The notes beneath the pieces are model-generated. The model ran no database searches. It was given only the letters and a program-made list of their open reading frames with translations, and had not been told where the DNA came from. Positions 8,305 to 18,828 of a DNA stretch of 40,450 nucleotides are shown one piece after another. Source of the stretch: Acidimicrobiales bacterium (GTDB lineage Bacteria; Actinomycetota; Acidimicrobiia; Acidimicrobiales; SZUA-35). The translations under genes were made by a program, and so were the position numbers. Each line of letters begins with the position of its first letter. Position 1 is the stretch's first letter. Location: positions 1-40,450 of the forward strand of contig JAHELU010000011.1 of the NCBI GenBank assembly GCA_024644005.1, given 5' to 3'.

Positions 8305-9813
8305 TCAGTGGCGGAACTGCCGCTCGCCGGTGAAGATCATGGCCAGACCGTGCCGGTCGGCCGCTTCGATGACCGCCTCGTCGTTGACCGACCCGCCAGG
8401 CTGGATCACCACCGCCACCCCCGCCAGGGCCGCAGCATCGATGCCGTCCGGGAAAGGGAAGAAGGCATCGGAGGCGCAGGCGCCACCCTTGGCCCGACCG
8501 TCGGCTTTCTGAGCCGCCAACTCGCTCGACTCGACCCGATTCTGCTGGCCCGCGCCGACACCCCACGCCACGCCGTCCTTGGCCAGCACGATGGCGTTCG
8601 AGGTGACGTGTCCACACACCCGCCATGCCACTTCGGCATCGGCCTGCTCCTCGGCCGTCGGCTGACGATCGGTGACCACCTCCCACTCGGAGGGATCGCG
8701 GGCGAAGCGGTAGCCCTCCTGCACGAGGTACCCGTCGCTCAGCTGGCGGACGAGCAGCCCACCGGAGCCGGGAAGGGGAGCCGTCAGGATCCGGGTGTTG
8801 CGCCGCTTTGCCTTGAGCCGATCGATCGTTCCCCGCTCGTAGCCGGGAGCGATGATCAGATCGGCCTGCGCCCCCGCCTCCATCGCCTCGACCGTGGCCT
8901 CGTCGACGATGCGGTTGCAGGCCACGATGCCACCGAAGGCCGAGCGCTCGTCGCAGGCGTAGGCCCGGCTGTAGGCCGTTGCCAGATCGTCGGCCACCGC
9001 CGCCCCGCACGGATTGGCGTGCTTGATGATGGCGCAGGCCGGGCGGTTCCCGAGGTCGTGGACCAGGGACCAGGCCGCGTCGGCATCGAAGATGTTGAGA
9101 TAGCTCAGATCGAGCCCGCTGTGCTGCACGACCGCGTCCCACCAGGAGGAGGTGCCACAACGGCGATACCGGGCCCCGGCCTGATGGGGGTTCTCCCCGT
9201 AGCGGAGGTCCTGGGCCCGCTCCATCGACAGGTGGAGCGTGTCCGGCAGGGGCGAGGAGGGACTGGGGTTGGTGTCGTTGAACCACGCCGCGATCGCGGC
9301 GTCGTAGGCCGCGGTGTGGGCGAAGGCCTTCCTGGCCAGCCGGTGACGGAGGCCGGCGGTGGTGGCACCCTTGGCCAGCTCGTCGAGGACCGGTTGATAA
9401 TCGGCGGGATCGACCAGCACGGTGACGTACTCGTGGTTCTTGGCCGCCGCCCGCAGCAGCGTCGGCCCGCCGATGTCGATCAGGTCGACCGAGGGGGCGG
9501 ACGCGAACGGGTAGAGGTTGCCAACCACGATGTCGATCAGGTCGAGATTGTGCGCTTCCAGGTCGCGCAGGTGGGCGACATCGCGTCGATCGGCCAGGAT
9601 GCCCCCGTGGATGCGGGGGTGGAGCGTGACCACCCGATGACCGAGCATGGCGGGAAAGCCGGTGATGTCGGCCACATCGGTGACCGGGATCCCGGCGTCG
9701 GCGATGACCGCCGCGGTGCCGCCGGAGGAGATCAGGTCCACCTCGAGCCCGTGGAGCCGGCGGGCCAACTCGACGATACCGGTCTTGTCGTACACAGAAA
9801 GCAGCGCCCTCAC
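8305..9813 (-). CDS. purH: bifunctional AICAR formyltransferase/IMP cyclohydrolase PurH
   Basis: GTG start, [88 protein letters not shown]. Confidence 0.95.
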   Translation of the reverse strand: MRALLSVYDKTGIVELARRLHGLEVDLISSGGTAAVIADAGIPVTDVADITGFPAMLGHRVVTLHPRIHGGILADRRDVAHLRDLEAHNLDLIDIVVGNLYPFASAPSVDLIDIGGPTLLRAAAKNHEYVTVLVDPADYQPVLDELAKGATTAGLRHRLARKAFAHTAAYDAAIAAWFNDTNPSPSSPLPDTLHLSMERAQDLRYGENPHQAGARYRRCGTSSWWDAVVQHSGLDLSYLNIFDADAAWSLVHDLGNRPACAIIKHANPCGAAVADDLATAYSRAYACDERSAFGGIVACNRIVDEATVEAMEAGAQADLIIAPGYERGTIDRLKAKRRNTRILTAPLPGSGGLLVRQLSDGYLVQEGYRFARDPSEWEVVTDRQPTAEEQADAEVAWRVCGHVTSNAIVLAKDGVAWGVGAGQQNRVESSELAAQKADGRAKGGACASDAFFPFPDGIDAAALAGVAVVIQPGGSVNDEAVIEAADRHGLAMIFTGERQFRH

Positions 9814-9878
9814 CGGGTCGAACCTAGCGCGCCGAGGCCCGAGTGCCGTACACCGGGGCTGGCGGAGACCCTGATGGC

Positions 9879-11018
9879 CTAGTCGAGCGGCGGATCCACG
9901 CAGCCCGACGTCCCTCCGGTGGCGCCGTCGGGATTGAAGATCCTGGGGGTGTCGACGAAGCCGGTCCCCGGGTCTTCGGTGGTGAGATATCGCTCGATGC
10001 CATCGGCGAGGGCGGCCGCCGCCGCCTCCACGTAGTCGGTGGTGGCCAGCAGCGCCGCTTCCTTCTCGTTGGCGAGGTAGGCGAGCTCCACCAGCGCCGA
10101 CGGGGTGACCGGATAGCGAGCGATGCCGTAGGCGTCCTCGCCGCCGTCGTCGAGGACGACCAGGACGCCGGCATCGTCCCGCGACGTCCACTCGACGTCG
10201 AACTCGCTGAGTGCGGCGAAGACCTCCTCGTAGACCAGACCGCCGAGGCGGCGGGACTGGGCCGATGTGCTCTGGACGAACACCTCCGTCCCCGGCGTCG
10301 CCGACGGGCTGGAGGCCGGGGTGTTGTGGTGGATCGACACCAGCGCCGAGGCGCCGAGGAGATCGGCCAGCACCGCCCGGCGGCTGATCGGGATCCGGTA
10401 GTCGCCGTTGCGTGTCAGCGCCACCGATATCGAGCGCTTCGACAGCTCTGCCGCCGTCCTGCGGGCCACCGCCAGATTGAGATCGGCCTCCGACAAGCCC
10501 GGCACGTTCGTCGCCCCCGGTTCGTCACCGCCGTGGCCGGGGTCGAGCACGACCTGGACCTCCTCGACCGGCTGGCCCCAGGCGATCGTGGTCAGACCGC
10601 CGCAGGGCGTCTCCACCACATAGCCGGTGGCCGTCTCGGCCGTCACCGGTAGCAGCACCCCGCTCGGCGACAGCATGGCTCTGAGATCGCCGGTGACCTG
10701 GAACGTCTCCTCGGTGATCTCCGGATAGGGCTCGGTGGTCGGCGGCTGCGTCGTCGCCGCTCCCGACTCGGCGGGATCCCCTCCGTCCGCTTCGTCGCCG
10801 CCTTGCTGCTCGAGCGCTGCGACATCGGCCGCCTCGTCGACCGCGCCGGTCCCCAGGAGGACCGGCCGCTCGCCTTCCGTGCAGGCGGCGGCCAGTACGA
10901 CGAGCGCTGCGGTCAGCGCGACGAGCGCTGCAGCGGCCGCCCACCGGCGCGACCGGAACGGTCGTCTGACACCTGCGGCACCGGTATCCACCGGACCAGT
11001 AGTAGCAGAGGTTCCCAC
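9879..11018 (-). CDS. N-acetylmuramoyl-L-alanine amidase (Amidase_3 family), secreted/membrane-anchored
   Basis: VVLDPGHGGDEPGATNVPGLSEADLNLAVARRTAAELSKRSISVALTRNGD, SIHHNTPA, ALVELAYLANEKEAALL; N-terminal hydrophobic/Cys segment. Confidence 0.88.
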   Translation of the reverse strand: MGTSATTGPVDTGAAGVRRPFRSRRWAAAAALVALTAALVVLAAACTEGERPVLLGTGAVDEAADVAALEQQGGDEADGGDPAESGAATTQPPTTEPYPEITEETFQVTGDLRAMLSPSGVLLPVTAETATGYVVETPCGGLTTIAWGQPVEEVQVVLDPGHGGDEPGATNVPGLSEADLNLAVARRTAAELSKRSISVALTRNGDYRIPISRRAVLADLLGASALVSIHHNTPASSPSATPGTEVFVQSTSAQSRRLGGLVYEEVFAALSEFDVEWTSRDDAGVLVVLDDGGEDAYGIARYPVTPSALVELAYLANEKEAALLATTDYVEAAAAALADGIERYLTTEDPGTGFVDTPRIFNPDGATGGTSGCVDPPLD

Positions 11019-11063
11019 CGGTTGCGCCCTGGGCTCGGTCGATTGCCGGCCGACCCTCGTCTT

Positions 11064-11948
11064 CTACAGCCCGGCCACGATCTCGGACATCAGCTCACCG
11101 GCTTCGGTGGGATTGTTACCCACCAGGGCTCCTGCCGCTGCGAGCGCTTCCATCTTGGCCTGGGCCGTGCCCTTGCCCCCGGAGACGATGGCCCCGGCGT
11201 GGCCCATCTTCTTGCCCGGCGGTGCGGTGACCCCGGCCACGTAGCTGGCCACCGGCTTCGTCATGCCGTGCTCGATGAACTCGGCCGCTTCCTCCTCCTC
11301 CGAGCCGCCGATCTCACCGATCATCATCACCGCCTTCGTCTCGGGATCGGCCTCGAAGGCCCGTAGGCAGTCGATGAAGCTGGTGCCCGGTACCGGATCG
11401 CCGCCGATGCCGACACAGGTGGTGACGCCGATGTCCTTCTGCTTCAGCTCGTACAGCGCCTGGTAGGTCAGCGTGCCGGAGCGGCTGACGATGCCGACCG
11501 GGCCACCGGGCTTGGCGATGTGGCCGGCGGTGATGCCGATGTTGGTCTTGCCGGGGCTGATGATGCCTGGACAGTTCGGTCCCAGCAGCCGGGTGCCTGG
11601 GAAGTCCCGCTTCAGCTTGTTGTAGAAGTAGGCCTCGTCGTGGGCCGGTACACCCTCGGTGATGGCCACGATGAACTCGATGCCGGCCTCGGCCGCCTCG
11701 AGCACCGCCCCCTGGACGCCGGGGGCGGGGATGAAGATGCAGGTGGCGGTGGCTCCGGTGGCCTCCTTGGCCTCCGCCACGTTGGCGTAGATCGGGATGC
11801 CCTCGACGTCGGTCCCGGCCTTCTTCGGATTCGTTCCGGCCACGACCTGGGTGCCGTAGTCCCGGTTGAGCAGGCCGTAGTACCGGCCCTGGGAGCCGGT
11901 CAGGCCCTGGTAGACGACCTTCGTGGTCTCGTCGACGAAAATGCTCAT
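11064..11948 (-). CDS. sucD: succinate--CoA ligase subunit alpha
   Basis: 294 aa; [76 protein letters not shown]. Confidence 0.95.
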   Translation of the reverse strand: MSIFVDETTKVVYQGLTGSQGRYYGLLNRDYGTQVVAGTNPKKAGTDVEGIPIYANVAEAKEATGATATCIFIPAPGVQGAVLEAAEAGIEFIVAITEGVPAHDEAYFYNKLKRDFPGTRLLGPNCPGIISPGKTNIGITAGHIAKPGGPVGIVSRSGTLTYQALYELKQKDIGVTTCVGIGGDPVPGTSFIDCLRAFEADPETKAVMMIGEIGGSEEEEAAEFIEHGMTKPVASYVAGVTAPPGKKMGHAGAIVSGGKGTAQAKMEALAAAGALVGNNPTEAGELMSEIVAGL

Positions 11949-11975
11949 GGTTGCGCGCTCCTACCTCTGTTCGAT

Positions 11976-13139
11976 CTAGTTCGATCCGCCGGCCGGCTCG
12001 GCCCCGGCCAGTTCGACGGCGCGGCGAGCAGCGTCGAGCATCGTGTCCTCCATCATCAACTTCTCGCTGAGGTTGGGCTCGAGGATCGCCCGACCCTCCT
12101 CGGCGTTCGTGCCGTCCAGCCTGATGACGATCGGCGGGTCGATGTCGACCCGCTGCATCGCCTCGACGATCCCGTTCGCCACCTCCTCGCCCCTGGTGAT
12201 GCCGCCGAAGATGTTGATGAAGATGGCCTTGACCGCCGGGTCGTTGTTGATGACCTCCAGCGCTCCTGCCATCACGTCCGCGTTGGCCCCGCCGCCGATG
12301 TCGAGGAAGTTGGCCGGCTTGCCGCCGACCTGGTTGACCACGTCGACCGTGCTCATGGCCAGCCCGGCCCCGTTGGCGATGACCCCGACGGTTCCCTCGA
12401 GCCCGACGTACTGCAGGCCCTTGTCGTTGGCCGCCTGCTCCCGCTCGTCGCGGGGTTGGGTGGCCTCGTATTGCTCGTACTCGGGGTGCTCGTAGATCGC
12501 GCTGCCGTCGAGGCTGACCTTGGCGTCGAGTGCGTGGACCTCGCCGGTCGGCTTCAGGATCAGGGGGTTGATCTCGACGAGGTCGGCGTCACCGTCGACG
12601 TAGGCCGTGTACAGCTTGAGGAGGATGTCGACCGCGCCCTCGGTGGCGGCGGGATTCAGGTTGGCGGCCGCCACCCAGTCCCGGCAGGCCTCCTCGGTCA
12701 GACCCACCACCGGATCGACGTGGATCTTGGCGATGGCGTCCGGGTTCTCCTCTGCCACCGTCTCTATCTCGACACCGCCTTCCGCGCTGAGCATGCCGAG
12801 GTGCAGCCTGGCCGAGCGGTCGAGGGTGAAGCTGGCGTAGTACTCCTCGGCGATGTCCGAGGCCTTCTCGATCCAGATCGTCTCGACGATGTGACCATTG
12901 ATGTCGAGGCCGAGGATGTTGGAGGCATGCTCCCGGCACTCCTCGGCATCGGCCGCCAGCTTGACCCCACCGGCCTTGCCACGGCCGCCGGTGTGGACCT
13001 GGGCCTTGACCACCACCGGGTAGCCGATCCTGTCGGCTATGGCCACTGCGGCATCGACGTCGTTCGTCGCCTCGCCGGCCGAGACCGGTATGCCGTAGCC
13101 AGCGAAGAACTGCTTGCCTTGATATTCCAGTAGGTCCAC
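11976..13139 (-). CDS. sucC: succinate--CoA ligase (ADP-forming) subunit beta
   Basis: GTG start, VDLLEYQGKQFFAGYGIPVSAGE; VVKAQVHTGGRGKAGGVKLA; NGAGLAMSTVDVVNQVGGKPANFLDIGGGA. Confidence 0.95.
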   Translation of the reverse strand: MDLLEYQGKQFFAGYGIPVSAGEATNDVDAAVAIADRIGYPVVVKAQVHTGGRGKAGGVKLAADAEECREHASNILGLDINGHIVETIWIEKASDIAEEYYASFTLDRSARLHLGMLSAEGGVEIETVAEENPDAIAKIHVDPVVGLTEEACRDWVAAANLNPAATEGAVDILLKLYTAYVDGDADLVEINPLILKPTGEVHALDAKVSLDGSAIYEHPEYEQYEATQPRDEREQAANDKGLQYVGLEGTVGVIANGAGLAMSTVDVVNQVGGKPANFLDIGGGANADVMAGALEVINNDPAVKAIFINIFGGITRGEEVANGIVEAMQRVDIDPPIVIRLDGTNAEEGRAILEPNLSEKLMMEDTMLDAARRAVELAGAEPAGGSN

Positions 13140-13289
13140 TGCTGCCCCTCTGATCGTTATCGGTGCCGGCCGCCGAACCGGAGTGGTCCGTTGTGGTGCC
13201 GGGCGCTCGACCGGCCCAATTGACGGGTGACCCTGCGATACTAGGTCCGTGAGCACGTCGTTCCCGACACGTACCGACGGATCGCCGCT

Positions 13290-13778
13290 GTGCCGGTAGC
13301 GCAGGGAGACCGCCCCCCGGCCCGGCAGGCACTGCTGATCGGCCTCGGTGCGCTGTGCGGCGTGCTCGCCGTGGCCTTCCTCGTCACCCGGTTCGACAGC
13401 CTCACCGCAGGCGACGAGGCCGACGTCGAGCTGGGAGATCCGCTGTTCTCGGTCGGCCAGGCCGACGAGATCGCCTCCGTCATCGCCGAGAATGGGCCAC
13501 TGCTGCTGCCGGATGCGGCCAGTGGCAGCAGGGACGTCTGGCTCCACCACCTGGGCGACGCCGCCGAAACCGGGTGGGTGGCGTTCGCCGTCCGCCCGCC
13601 GGACGCTCCCCGCGAGTGCTTCGTCGACTGGCAGCCGGAGGATCGCAGCTTCACCGACACCTGCGACGGCACCACCTACCCGGAGACCGGGGAGGGGCTC
13701 GACCAGTACGCCGTATCCGTGAGCCCGGACGGTGCTCTGACCATCAACTTGAATCCGCTGGAGGTCCCGGCCGGCTAG
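13290..13778 (+). CDS. hypothetical single-TM protein
   Basis: 162 aa; MPVAQGDRPPARQALLIGLGALCGVLAVAFLVTRFDS then a soluble domain with VWLHHLGDAAETGWVAFAVRPPDAPRECFVDW; just upstream of the metallophosphoesterase. Confidence 0.6.
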   Translation: MPVAQGDRPPARQALLIGLGALCGVLAVAFLVTRFDSLTAGDEADVELGDPLFSVGQADEIASVIAENGPLLLPDAASGSRDVWLHHLGDAAETGWVAFAVRPPDAPRECFVDWQPEDRSFTDTCDGTTYPETGEGLDQYAVSVSPDGALTINLNPLEVPAG

Positions 13779-13817
13779 CCGACGACCACCGACACCTGTG
13801 AAGAGGGGGATCCCCGC

Positions 13818-14618
13818 TTGCTCCTGGCCCAACTCACCGACACCCACATCGCCGATCCGGAGACCGACACCGAGCTCCTCGTCGACAACAACGCCCGGCT
13901 GGCTGCGGCGGTCGAGCGGCTCAATGCAGAATCGGTGCAGCCGGAGGCCATCCTGGCCACCGGCGACATGACCGACAACGGCACAGCGGTCGAGATGGAT
14001 CTGCTGGCGGAGCTGCTGGAACCGCTGCGGGCCCCGTTGTTGGCCCTACCTGGCAATCACGACGTCCGGGAGACCTTCCGGGATGCGTTCGACATGCCCT
14101 GGGCCACGGAGGACTCCCATCTGAGCTGGGCGGTCGACGTCGGCGACCTGCACATCATCGGGCTGGACACGCTGCGGCCCGGCAGCCACGGCGGGCTGTT
14201 CGACGAGGAGCGTCGTCGCTGGCTCGTCGAGGCGCTGGCCGCATCGGAGGGCCGGCCAACGATGATCGCCATGCATCACCCGCCGTTCCTGAGCGGGATC
14301 CACTGGATGGACAGCATGCGACTCGAGGGGGCGGAGGACTTCGCCGATGTCGTCGCCGCAACGAGCAACGTCGTCCGCATCGTGTGCGGCCACCTCCATC
14401 GGCCGCTGACCACGACCATCGGCGGGGTGACCACCAGCGTCTGCCCCTCCACCATCCACCACGTCGAGCTGAACCTCGATCCGGCTGCCCCGATAGAGGT
14501 CATCCGGGACCCCGCCGGCTACCAGCTCCATCACCGCAACGGCAGCGGCTGGGTCAGCCACATCCGCTACATCGACACGGGCGAGCCGCCGGTCAAGCCC
14601 CGCTGGTCCCTGTCCTGA
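13818..14618 (+). CDS. metallophosphoesterase (CpdA/class III phosphodiesterase-like)
   Basis: TTG start; LLAQLTDTHIADP, ATGDMTDNG, ALPGNHDVR, IAMHHPPFLSG, VCGHLHRPL: full calcineurin-like motif set. Confidence 0.88.
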   Translation: MLLAQLTDTHIADPETDTELLVDNNARLAAAVERLNAESVQPEAILATGDMTDNGTAVEMDLLAELLEPLRAPLLALPGNHDVRETFRDAFDMPWATEDSHLSWAVDVGDLHIIGLDTLRPGSHGGLFDEERRRWLVEALAASEGRPTMIAMHHPPFLSGIHWMDSMRLEGAEDFADVVAATSNVVRIVCGHLHRPLTTTIGGVTTSVCPSTIHHVELNLDPAAPIEVIRDPAGYQLHHRNGSGWVSHIRYIDTGEPPVKPRWSLS

Positions 14619-14655
14619 CCGGCCTGACCGGCCGCTGGGGCGGTCGCTGCCAGGC

Positions 14656-15456
14656 TCAGGCCTCGCCGCCGAGGTCCTCCGCAGCCTCGATCCTCGCCTG
14701 CAGCCGCCGCATGCCGCGCAGCCACTTCTCCGGATCGTCGGTCTTGAACGCCATCCACTCCTGGGCGATCGGGTTGGTCAGTATCAGGAATCGCTCCTCG
14801 GCGAACGCGTCGGTGACCTGCTGGGCCACCTCCTCCGGCTCGGCGATCGGGCCGGCGGCCAGACGGGCCCACTCCGAGTCGGCCTGATCGCCCAGCATCG
14901 GGGTCCTGACCCCGAGCGGAGCCAGGAGATAGGTCCTGATGCCGGCGTCGTGATAGGTGATCGACATCCACTCGGCCAGCCCGACGACGGCGTGCTTGGA
15001 GGTGGCGTACGGCGCATTGCCGTGGCTCGTCAGGATGCCGGCCATCGACGCGGTGTGCTGGATGTGGCCCTCCCCCCTGGCGAGCATGGCGGGCAGGACG
15101 GCCCGGATGGCGTGGACGTGGGACATGACGTTGATGTCCCACTGCCGCTGCCACTCCTCGATGGGGGTGGTGAGGGGATCGCCGCCGGTGGCGATGCCGG
15201 CATTGTTGCACAGCACGTCGATCGGGCCGAGCTCGTGCTCGACGCGTTCCAGCATGGCGGTCAGTTCCGGCCCGGAGCCGACGTCGACCACCTCGGCCGT
15301 GCCGCCGACGGCCTCGGCCACCGAGGTGGCGCCGGCCTCGTTGCGATCGACCACCACGACCGCCCGGGCGCCGTCGGCGGCGAAGCGGTGGCACAGCGCC
15401 TCACCGATCCCACTGCCGCCGCCGGTGACCACGCACACCCTGTCGGTTACCCGCAT
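14656..15456 (-). CDS. SDR family oxidoreductase
   Basis: MRVTDRVCVVTGGGSGIGEALCHRFAADGAR (TGxxxGIG); LCNNAGIATGG; YATSKHAVVGL. Confidence 0.9.
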   Translation of the reverse strand: MRVTDRVCVVTGGGSGIGEALCHRFAADGARAVVVVDRNEAGATSVAEAVGGTAEVVDVGSGPELTAMLERVEHELGPIDVLCNNAGIATGGDPLTTPIEEWQRQWDINVMSHVHAIRAVLPAMLARGEGHIQHTASMAGILTSHGNAPYATSKHAVVGLAEWMSITYHDAGIRTYLLAPLGVRTPMLGDQADSEWARLAAGPIAEPEEVAQQVTDAFAEERFLILTNPIAQEWMAFKTDDPEKWLRGMRRLQARIEAAEDLGGEA

Positions 15457-15595
15457 CTTCCCTCCGTTCCTCGCCGCGATCGCCAGCCGACGGTAGCCCA
15501 GCGACCGCTACCACCTCCAGCAATGCCTGCTGCAACAACGCATCCGACGGTCGAGGACCACGTCTCAGCTCAGAGGTGATCGTGGTCGGCTGGTG

Positions 15596-17803
15596 TCAGG
15601 AGACCTTTTCCAGTGGCGCCCAGGCCAACAGAAGGGTCTTCTCCCCGACTGCGCCGAAGTTGACGACGGCCTCCGTCTTGTCACCCGAGCCCCGCAGATC
15701 GAGGATCACGCCCTCGCCCCACTTCTTGTGCACCACGTCGTCGCCGATCTTGAGGCCGAGCCCCTCGGCCCCGGACGGAACCGGGCCACGGGGCTTCAGC
15801 GCCGTGTCGACCGCCCGATCGCGGCCCCCGAAGCTGGAGATCGTACCGCTGGAGCCGAAGGCCGACGCCTTCAGGCCACCGGTCGAGCTCCGGCTCCCCT
15901 CGGCCTGGGTGATCAGCTCGTCCGGGATCTCGTCGAGGAACCTGCTCGGTGGATTGTATTGGGTCTGGCCGAACAACATCCTGGCCCAGGCGTGGGTCAC
16001 GTAGAGCCGTTCCTGGGCCCTGGTGATACCGACATAGGCCAGCCGCCGCTCCTCCTCCATCTCGTCGGGGTCGGTCATCGACCGCATGTGGGGGAAGATG
16101 CCGTCCTCCATGCCCAGCATCACCACCACCGGGAACTCGAGGCCCTTGGCGCCGTGGAGGGTCATCAGCACCACGGCGGAGTCGTCGTCGTCGATCTCGT
16201 CGGTGTCGGTCACGAGGCTGACCTGCTCGAGGAACTCGTCGACCGTCTCGAACTGGGCGGCCACGCCCACCAGCTCCTGGAGGTTCTCCAACCGGCCCTC
16301 GGCCTCGATGGACCGCTCGTCCTCGAGCTCGGCGACGTAGCCGGTATCCCGCAGGATGGCCTCGAGTGCCGCAGCGGGGCCCTTCTCCAGCTCTTCGGTG
16401 AAGGAGTCCATGAGGGCCAGGTAGGCGGCGATGCCCTTGGCTCCCTTGCCTGACACACCAGCATCGGCGGCCCGGCGGAGGCCGTCGGTGAAGGACAGGC
16501 CGTGCATCGTGGCGAAGCGGTCGATCTTGTTGATCGACGTGTCGCCGACGCCCCGCTTCGGCACGTTGACCACCCGCTTGACCGAGACCTCGTCCGCCGG
16601 GTTGGCGGCCGCTTTCAGGTAGGCCACGGCGTCCTTGATCTCCCGACGATCGTAGAACCGGGTCCCCCCGACCACCTTGTAGGGGATGCCGACCCGCATG
16701 AAGTAGTCCTCGAGCACCCGGGACTGCGCGTTGGTCCGGTAGAACACCGCCATGTCGCCCCAGCGGTAGGTGCCGGCGTCGTGGAGCTGGGCCAGCTCGG
16801 AGGCCACGTACTGGCTCTCGTCGACCTCGTCGTCGGCATGGAACTGGATGATCCGGTCACCCCGGCCCTCGTCGGTCCACAGCGTCTTCGGCTTGCGGCC
16901 GAAGTTGTTGGCGATCACGGCGTTGGCGGCGTCGAGAATGGTCTGGGTCGACCGGTAGTTCTGCTCCAGCAGCACCACCGTGGTGTCGGGGAAGGCGTCC
17001 TCGAACTGGATGATGTTGCGGATGTCGGCCCCCCGGAAGCGGTACACCGACTGATCGGAGTCACCGACGACGGTGACATTGCGGTGCTCGGCCGCCAACC
17101 GGACGACCAGCTCGTTCTGGACGCCGTTGGTGTCCTGGTACTCGTCGACCAGCAGGTGACGGAACCGCCGCTGATAGGTGGCGAGACTGTCCGGGGACTC
17201 CCGGAACAACCGGACCGTGTTGAGCAGGAGATCGTCGAAGTCCATGGCGGACGACTGCTGCAGCCGACGCTGGTACTCGGTGTAGACCTCGGCCGCCTTC
17301 CGCTCGATCAGCGCACCGGCCCGGTCGCTGAACTGACCGGCGCTCAGGCCCTCGTTCTTGGCCGAGCTGATGACGCTCTGGATCGCCCGTGGCTGGAACC
17401 GCTTCGGATCGAGTCCGAGGTCACGGATCACGTAACCGACCAGCCGGACCGAGTCGGCCTGGTCATAGATCGTGAAGTTGGACGGGAAGTCGATTGCCGA
17501 CGCCTCCCGACGGAGGATGCGGACACAGGCCGAGTGGAACGTGCTGATCCACATCTTCTCGGCGACGGGGCCGATCAGCTCGCCGACCCGCTGCTTCATC
17601 TCGTCGGCCGCCTTGTTCGTGAAGGTGATGGCCAGGATCTCGAACGGCGAGATGCCCTGGTCGATCAGCCAGGCGATCCGCCTCGTCAGGACCCGGGTCT
17701 TGCCGGAACCAGCTCCTGCCACGACCAGCAGCGGGCCGCCCTCATGGGTCACCGCGTCGAGCTGAGCCGGGTTCAGACCTTCGGCAATCGGGACCTGGGA
17801 CAC
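15596..17803 (-). CDS. pcrA: ATP-dependent DNA helicase UvrD/PcrA
   Basis: 735 aa; LNPAQLDAVTHEGGPLLVVAGAGSGKTRVLTRRIAWLI, AITFTNKAADEMKQRV, LLVDEYQDTNGVQ, GDSDQSVYRFRGAD, LMTLHGAKGLEFPVVVMLGMEDGIFPH, RRLAYVGITRAQERLYVTHA. Confidence 0.92.
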   Translation of the reverse strand: MSQVPIAEGLNPAQLDAVTHEGGPLLVVAGAGSGKTRVLTRRIAWLIDQGISPFEILAITFTNKAADEMKQRVGELIGPVAEKMWISTFHSACVRILRREASAIDFPSNFTIYDQADSVRLVGYVIRDLGLDPKRFQPRAIQSVISSAKNEGLSAGQFSDRAGALIERKAAEVYTEYQRRLQQSSAMDFDDLLLNTVRLFRESPDSLATYQRRFRHLLVDEYQDTNGVQNELVVRLAAEHRNVTVVGDSDQSVYRFRGADIRNIIQFEDAFPDTTVVLLEQNYRSTQTILDAANAVIANNFGRKPKTLWTDEGRGDRIIQFHADDEVDESQYVASELAQLHDAGTYRWGDMAVFYRTNAQSRVLEDYFMRVGIPYKVVGGTRFYDRREIKDAVAYLKAAANPADEVSVKRVVNVPKRGVGDTSINKIDRFATMHGLSFTDGLRRAADAGVSGKGAKGIAAYLALMDSFTEELEKGPAAALEAILRDTGYVAELEDERSIEAEGRLENLQELVGVAAQFETVDEFLEQVSLVTDTDEIDDDDSAVVLMTLHGAKGLEFPVVVMLGMEDGIFPHMRSMTDPDEMEEERRLAYVGITRAQERLYVTHAWARMLFGQTQYNPPSRFLDEIPDELITQAEGSRSSTGGLKASAFGSSGTISSFGGRDRAVDTALKPRGPVPSGAEGLGLKIGDDVVHKKWGEGVILDLRGSGDKTEAVVNFGAVGEKTLLLAWAPLEKVS

Positions 17804-17938
17804 TCCTTCACCCTAGGTTCATCACAGCCCGTTCTTGTGGACGGCGCTCGGGATGATCCGACTGGGCCCGTACCCAACCGGGCCCTACGATGGCCCGATG
17901 GTGGTCACAGCCGGAGCGCAACGGCCGACGGGAGCCCG

Positions 17939-18751
17939 ATGAGCACTCGAGGGCCCGGCCGACGCAGTGGGCGAGCGACCCGGAGGACCGCAGGGCGGCA
18001 CCACTGGAGCTCGCTGCTCTGGGACGCGCCGCCGACATCGGTGCTGCTCGCCGAGGCGAGCCGGCTCGTCGATCGGCGGCGATGGCGCCAGGCCGTACGG
18101 GTCCTGTCGGTGGCCGCCACCACCTCCGCCGACGTCGACGATCGGCGCCATGTGCTCGAGCGGTTGGCGGTGACCTCCGCCGACGGCGGGCACCACGGGA
18201 TCTCGTGCGATGCCGTGTTCGAGCTCCAGGAGATCGAGCCCCGCCGAGCCGACACCTGGGTGGCATTCGCCAACGTCGCCCTGGCCCGTGGCAACTACGA
18301 GCACGCCGACCGGGCCGCACGGTCGGCACTGGCCGACGACGACGGCAACCACGGGGCCTGGGCCGCCCTGGCTGCCAGCTATGCCGGTCTCGGCTGGTTC
18401 GACCGGGCCGAAGCCTGCCTCGACCGCCTCGATCGGGAGTCGCTGACCGACCTGGAGCGATGGCGGATCGGCCGGGCCGTCAACCGGTGGGCGCTCACCA
18501 ACACCCGGTGGTATGTGTTCGGAGCGCTCGCCGCCCTGGTGGTGGGGCTCCTGGCGGTGGCTGTCGCGGTCTCGGTCCCGTTCGCCGCCAGGGAGCTACG
18601 GCTCCGGCGCCTCCGGGCCGACGATCCGCGACGGTTCCTCGAATCACTGGCCGCGACGGCCTGGCGGTACGAGCGCCGATTGCGGCTGAGCCATGCCGCC
18701 GCCGTCTGCTGCTCCGTTGCCGGATTCGCCGCTGCCCACACGCTGCTGTGA
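17939..18751 (+). CDS. TPR-like membrane protein
   Basis: C-terminal part of the 16502..18751 ORF from MSTRGPGRRSGRATRR; TPR-like helices (RADTWVAFANVALARGNYEHADRAARSALADDDGNHGAWAALAASYAGLGWFDRAEACLDRL) then a TM segment. Confidence 0.6.
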   Translation: MSTRGPGRRSGRATRRTAGRHHWSSLLWDAPPTSVLLAEASRLVDRRRWRQAVRVLSVAATTSADVDDRRHVLERLAVTSADGGHHGISCDAVFELQEIEPRRADTWVAFANVALARGNYEHADRAARSALADDDGNHGAWAALAASYAGLGWFDRAEACLDRLDRESLTDLERWRIGRAVNRWALTNTRWYVFGALAALVVGLLAVAVAVSVPFAARELRLRRLRADDPRRFLESLAATAWRYERRLRLSHAAAVCCSVAGFAAAHTLL

Positions 18752-18828
18752 GGGCGTGATCGCCCCCGGCCGGCCGGATCGGGTCGAGCGCTCCAACCCA
18801 CCCAGATCATCTTGATGGATCGACATGC

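Noticed and set aside
8239-9882. 547-aa plus-strand ORF opposite purH
   Set aside because: Antisense to unambiguous purH; composition typical of shadow translation.
11520-13133. 537-aa plus-strand ORF opposite sucCD
   Set aside because: Antisense to clear sucC/sucD.
16502-17938. N-terminal part of the 749-aa ORF 16502..18751
   Set aside because: Overlaps pcrA on the opposite strand; only the portion from about 17939 looks coding (TPR protein).
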